A stretch of DNA of 64,000 nucleotides from assembly GCA_023457355.1 (NCBI GenBank), contig JAEWLW010000080.1:1-64000 (forward strand). The letters run 5' to 3'. Source of the stretch: Bacillota bacterium (GTDB taxonomy: Bacteria; Bacillota; Clostridia; Oscillospirales; Ruminococcaceae). Positions 61,877 through 64,000 of this stretch are shown in pieces. Numbering within the stretch: the first letter of the stretch is position 1; each line of letters begins with the position of its first letter. The notes under the pieces were generated by a model. That model searched no databases and was not told the DNA's origin. It was given only the letters and a program-made list of their open reading frames with translations. The position numbers and the translations under genes are program-made.

Positions 61877-62398
61877 TTACTTCGCAGGTTGTTTTGAGGC
61901 AACAAACATTAGCATATGACGTCCCTCAAGCTTGGGCTGCTTTTCCACATTACCGCGGTCGGCAATTGCCTCGGCAAACCGCGCCATGACCTCATGCCCA
62001 ATTTCGGGATGTGCCATCTCGCGGCCGCGGAAACGGATGGAGACCTTCAGCTTGTTACCCTCTGCAAGGAACCTGGCCGCCTGTTTAACCTTCGTATTGA
62101 AATCCCCGATATCTATGTTAAGCGAAAGACGGATTTCTTTTGTCTCAATAATCTTTTGGTTTTTACGGGCTTCCTTATCTCTTTTAGCCTGCTCAAACCG
62201 GAATTTGCCGTAGTCCATAATGCGGCAAACCGGCGGCGTGGCCTGTGAGGCAATCTTAACCAGATCAAGATTTTGCTCAATAGAAAGCCGCTGCGCTTCA
62301 CGAATATCCATGATGCCCAGCTGTTCTCCATCTACGCCGATCACTCTTACTTCTTTATCCTTGATATCCTCATTTATGAGTAGTTCCTTAACGCTAAT
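61877..62398 (-). CDS. infC: Translation initiation factor IF-3
   Basis: 173 aa. The N domain begins ISVKELLINEDIKDKEVRVI, and the C domain contains GKFRFEQAKRDKEARKNQK and later VSIRFRGREMAHPEIG. IF-3 keeps subunits apart and proofreads the start codon. The start is placed at ATT (62398) because GGAGG lies nine bases upstream; a TTG two codons earlier is only three bases from that site. AUU starts are known for infC in E. coli and Geobacillus, where they provide autoregulation. Confidence 0.95.
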   Translation of the reverse strand: MSVKELLINEDIKDKEVRVIGVDGEQLGIMDIREAQRLSIEQNLDLVKIASQATPPVCRIMDYGKFRFEQAKRDKEARKNQKIIETKEIRLSLNIDIGDFNTKVKQAARFLAEGNKLKVSIRFRGREMAHPEIGHEVMARFAEAIADRGNVEKQPKLEGRHMLMFVASKQPAK

Positions 62399-62404
62399 GT
62401 TCAA

Positions 62405-62562
62405 GCACCTCCGTTACCTAATAAAAAGTGGGTGCAGAACGCAACTGTTCCACACCCAATCAAACACAACAAAAACAGCTTTAAAGCTGCACCGGCTGCT
62501 ATTGACCTCGTACGCATTTTTCACGCACAGGTGAGAACACGATATGTTCTGCTTTGTTGTAC
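62405..62562 (-). promoter_or_regulatory. Probable L20-type leader with attenuator upstream of infC
   Basis: The roughly 160-base leader on the minus strand ends in a terminator hairpin, GGGTG-x-GAAC with GTTC-x-CACCC (62430-62457), followed by ACTTTTTATT, just ahead of the infC ribosome-binding site. Upstream are further pairing segments such as GCGTGAAAAATGCG and CAGCTTTAAAGCTG. Position and layout match the L20-controlled leader of Firmicutes infC operons; the assignment is by context. Confidence 0.7.
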
Positions 62563-62568
62563 TGATAT

Positions 62569-62597
62569 ATAGTAGCAGTTGGCTTTATAAATGTCAA
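62569..62597 (-). promoter_or_regulatory. infC operon promoter
   Basis: On the minus strand a perfect TTGACA, a 17-base spacer, then TACTAT. The predicted transcript starts about 165 bases upstream of infC. Confidence 0.75.
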
Positions 62598-62739
62598 CCT
62601 CTTTCATAAAAATTATTTGGCGACATCACCGTTTTGACAAAACCCGCGCGAATTCTACGGCGCGTGCCAAATCTTTAAAATTAAATTTTGCGGAATTTTC
62701 CCGCCGAAAAAATTTTTAAAAGGCCAAAGCCGCCGCCAT

Positions 62740-63678
62740 CTAAAAATGCGCCGCACACGGGGGATGGTCCGCAAAATAATGCAGGTTTAAATGCGCGGAG
62801 AGATATTCCAGCATCCGGCAGCCGCCGACGCTGTTGCCCTTTGAATCAAGGCCGGGGCCAAACACGCCGATGCCCATTTTCCCCTCCGCCGCCGAAACGA
62901 TGCCGCCGCCCACGCCGCTTTTTGAAGGAAGCCCCACATTGATGGCAAATTCGCCCGAGCCGTCGTAAAGCCCGCAGGTGATCATCAGCGTTTTAACGAT
63001 GCGCAGAATATCGTTTTCCACAAGGCGCTCCCCCGTGGCCGGGTCAACGCCGTCGTTGGCCAGAATCATGCCGTAATTGGCCAAGTCCTCGGTCGTCACG
63101 CTCAGTGAACACATTCTGAAATATAAATCCAGCGCCATTTCAACGTCGCCGTCGATGAGGTGCTCGCTTTGCATGAAATAAGCCAACGACCGGTTGCGCA
63201 TGCCGTTGGCGGATTCCGAGCGGTACACCGCCTCATCCGCCACGATGCTGTCGCGCCGGCACAGCCTGCGCGTTAAGGCCAAAAGCTGCTGCCAGCAGCC
63301 CTCTTTCGCAATGCAGCTCATCACTGCGATGGCGCCGGCGTTTATCATGGGGTTCAATGGGCGGCCATCGCGCGTCTCCAGCTTGATGATCGAATTAAAA
63401 GCATCGCCGGTCGGCTCGGCGCCAACCTTTGAAAAAACGCAGTCCCGCCCCGCTGTTTGCAGCGCGAGGATCAGTGAAATGGTTTTTGAAATGCTCTGCA
63501 TGGTGAAGGGCCGGTTCCATTCCCCCGCGTGATAACGCGCGCCGTCCAGCGTGACAATGCACGCGCCCAGCTGCGCCGGGTCGGCCTTTGCAAGCTCAGG
63601 TATATAGCCCGCCGATTTGCCAAGATGTGTAAAACGGGCAGCGTATGCCACCGCCTCGTCGAGTACCTGCTGTACCAT
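62740..63678 (-). CDS. glsA: Glutaminase A
   Basis: 312 aa with the serine beta-lactamase-like fold. The active-site S-x-x-K is SISK at residues 62-65 (FTMQSISKTISL). Then come KLETRDGRPLNPMINAGAIA, VMSCI, and the C-terminal GLPSKSGVGGGIVSA and GVFGPGLDSKGNSVGG, all typical of GlsA. It hydrolyses glutamine to glutamate and ammonia. GGAGACAT precedes the ATG. Monocistronic, between the infC promoter and a MITE-like element. Confidence 0.96.
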   Translation of the reverse strand: MVQQVLDEAVAYAARFTHLGKSAGYIPELAKADPAQLGACIVTLDGARYHAGEWNRPFTMQSISKTISLILALQTAGRDCVFSKVGAEPTGDAFNSIIKLETRDGRPLNPMINAGAIAVMSCIAKEGCWQQLLALTRRLCRRDSIVADEAVYRSESANGMRNRSLAYFMQSEHLIDGDVEMALDLYFRMCSLSVTTEDLANYGMILANDGVDPATGERLVENDILRIVKTLMITCGLYDGSGEFAINVGLPSKSGVGGGIVSAAEGKMGIGVFGPGLDSKGNSVGGCRMLEYLSAHLNLHYFADHPPCAAHF

Positions 63679-63711
63679 CCTTTATGTCTCCTTTAGCTCT
63701 AACGAAGAATC

Positions 63712-63876
63712 AGGGCGCTTCTTAAAAAGTCAAAAGCAACGCGGAATGCGCCGGGCGCGTGCCGAGGCAAGGCGAAAATCGCAAGGATACCGGATGTATC
63801 CCGAGCGTTTTCAACACGGCCCGGCCCGCTTTTTAAGCAGAATTCCTCAATGTCGGGAACTTCTAAGAATACCCCT
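63712..63876. repeat. MITE-like element, family B
   Basis: Ends AGGGCGCTTCTTAAAA and TTCTAAGAATACCCCT are imperfect inverted repeats. The core GGATACCGGATGTATCCCGAG is nearly identical to that of the copy at 60999. Located just upstream of glsA. Confidence 0.68.
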
Positions 63877-64000
63877 GATCAAATCGCAAAGCGTTTTTGT
63901 TCCCCCCTTATTTTATATGTTCTTTAAAATTTTCGCCAATACGGGATGCTTATAGCCCATATACCTTTTATTGTATATTCATAGTCACCTGTATTTTGTG
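63877..64000. other. Window edge, AT-rich
   Basis: AT-rich spacer after the family B element. No gene can be called before the window ends. Confidence 0.4.

Overview
The window looks like chromosome of a moderately GC-rich anaerobic Firmicute. A clostridial class (Clostridia, Oscillospirales/Ruminococcaceae-like) is my inference from gene content and gene order: CODH, a 2-hydroxyacyl-CoA dehydratase activase homolog, a TAXI-TRAP transporter, a CD1247-domain protein beside efp, and a Gram-positive smc/ftsY/rnc/plsX cluster. No rRNA, CRISPR array, complete IS or prophage is visible.

Layout. 1-2240 is a foreign, partly AT-rich patch: three small unknown ORFs, a TTRAP-like gene of Tn1549-type conjugative elements, and two copies of an RNA-like folded element beside tRNA-Pro(GGG). 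2.5-8.5 kb holds an amino-acid permease and a MoxR / DUF58 / DUF4129-like operon. 8.7-12.6 kb holds a KefB-like antiporter translationally overlapped by a PII-like regulator, and a solitary divergent CO dehydrogenase. 12.7-14.8 kb is an arsenic-type operon: arsR, CSCS permease, thioredoxin-like protein, arsC. 15-21 kb holds a cyclodeaminase-like protein, a PLP aminotransferase, asnS, a covarying 108-bp tandem repeat and a split ThrE-type exporter. 21.2-24.9 kb is a TAXI-TRAP uptake operon (binding lipoprotein, DUF1850, fused permease). 25.7-30 kb holds a dehydratase-activase pair. Then come prfC, tRNA-Val, comF, the yqeG / TIM-barrel / pepP / efp / CD1247 run, an XpaC-like membrane protein and rpsU.

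40.6-63.7 kb is a long leftward housekeeping array. In transcription order it is infC-rpmI-rplT, a SpoU methyltransferase, dprA, topA, trmFO, plsX, rnc, an Elp3-like radical SAM protein, smc, ftsY, rdgB, yhbY, nadD-yqeK, an LCP protein, rsfS and leuS, with glsA upstream. Many junctions overlap by 4-11 bases, which suggests coupled translation. The array combines tRNA charging, ribosome maturation, phospholipid and NAD synthesis, protein targeting and chromosome organisation.

Intergenic gaps are heavily colonised by small repeats: a 240-340 bp hairpin-bearing family (A; four clear copies and one decayed), MITE-like elements with terminal inverted repeats (B and C), and the 108-bp tandem repeat. 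These, the twin folded RNAs at 1.77-2.08 kb, and the CODH with a replaced cluster ligand are the parts I would look at first. Most start codons were reassigned by hand from ribosome-binding sites; no alignments or database searches were run.
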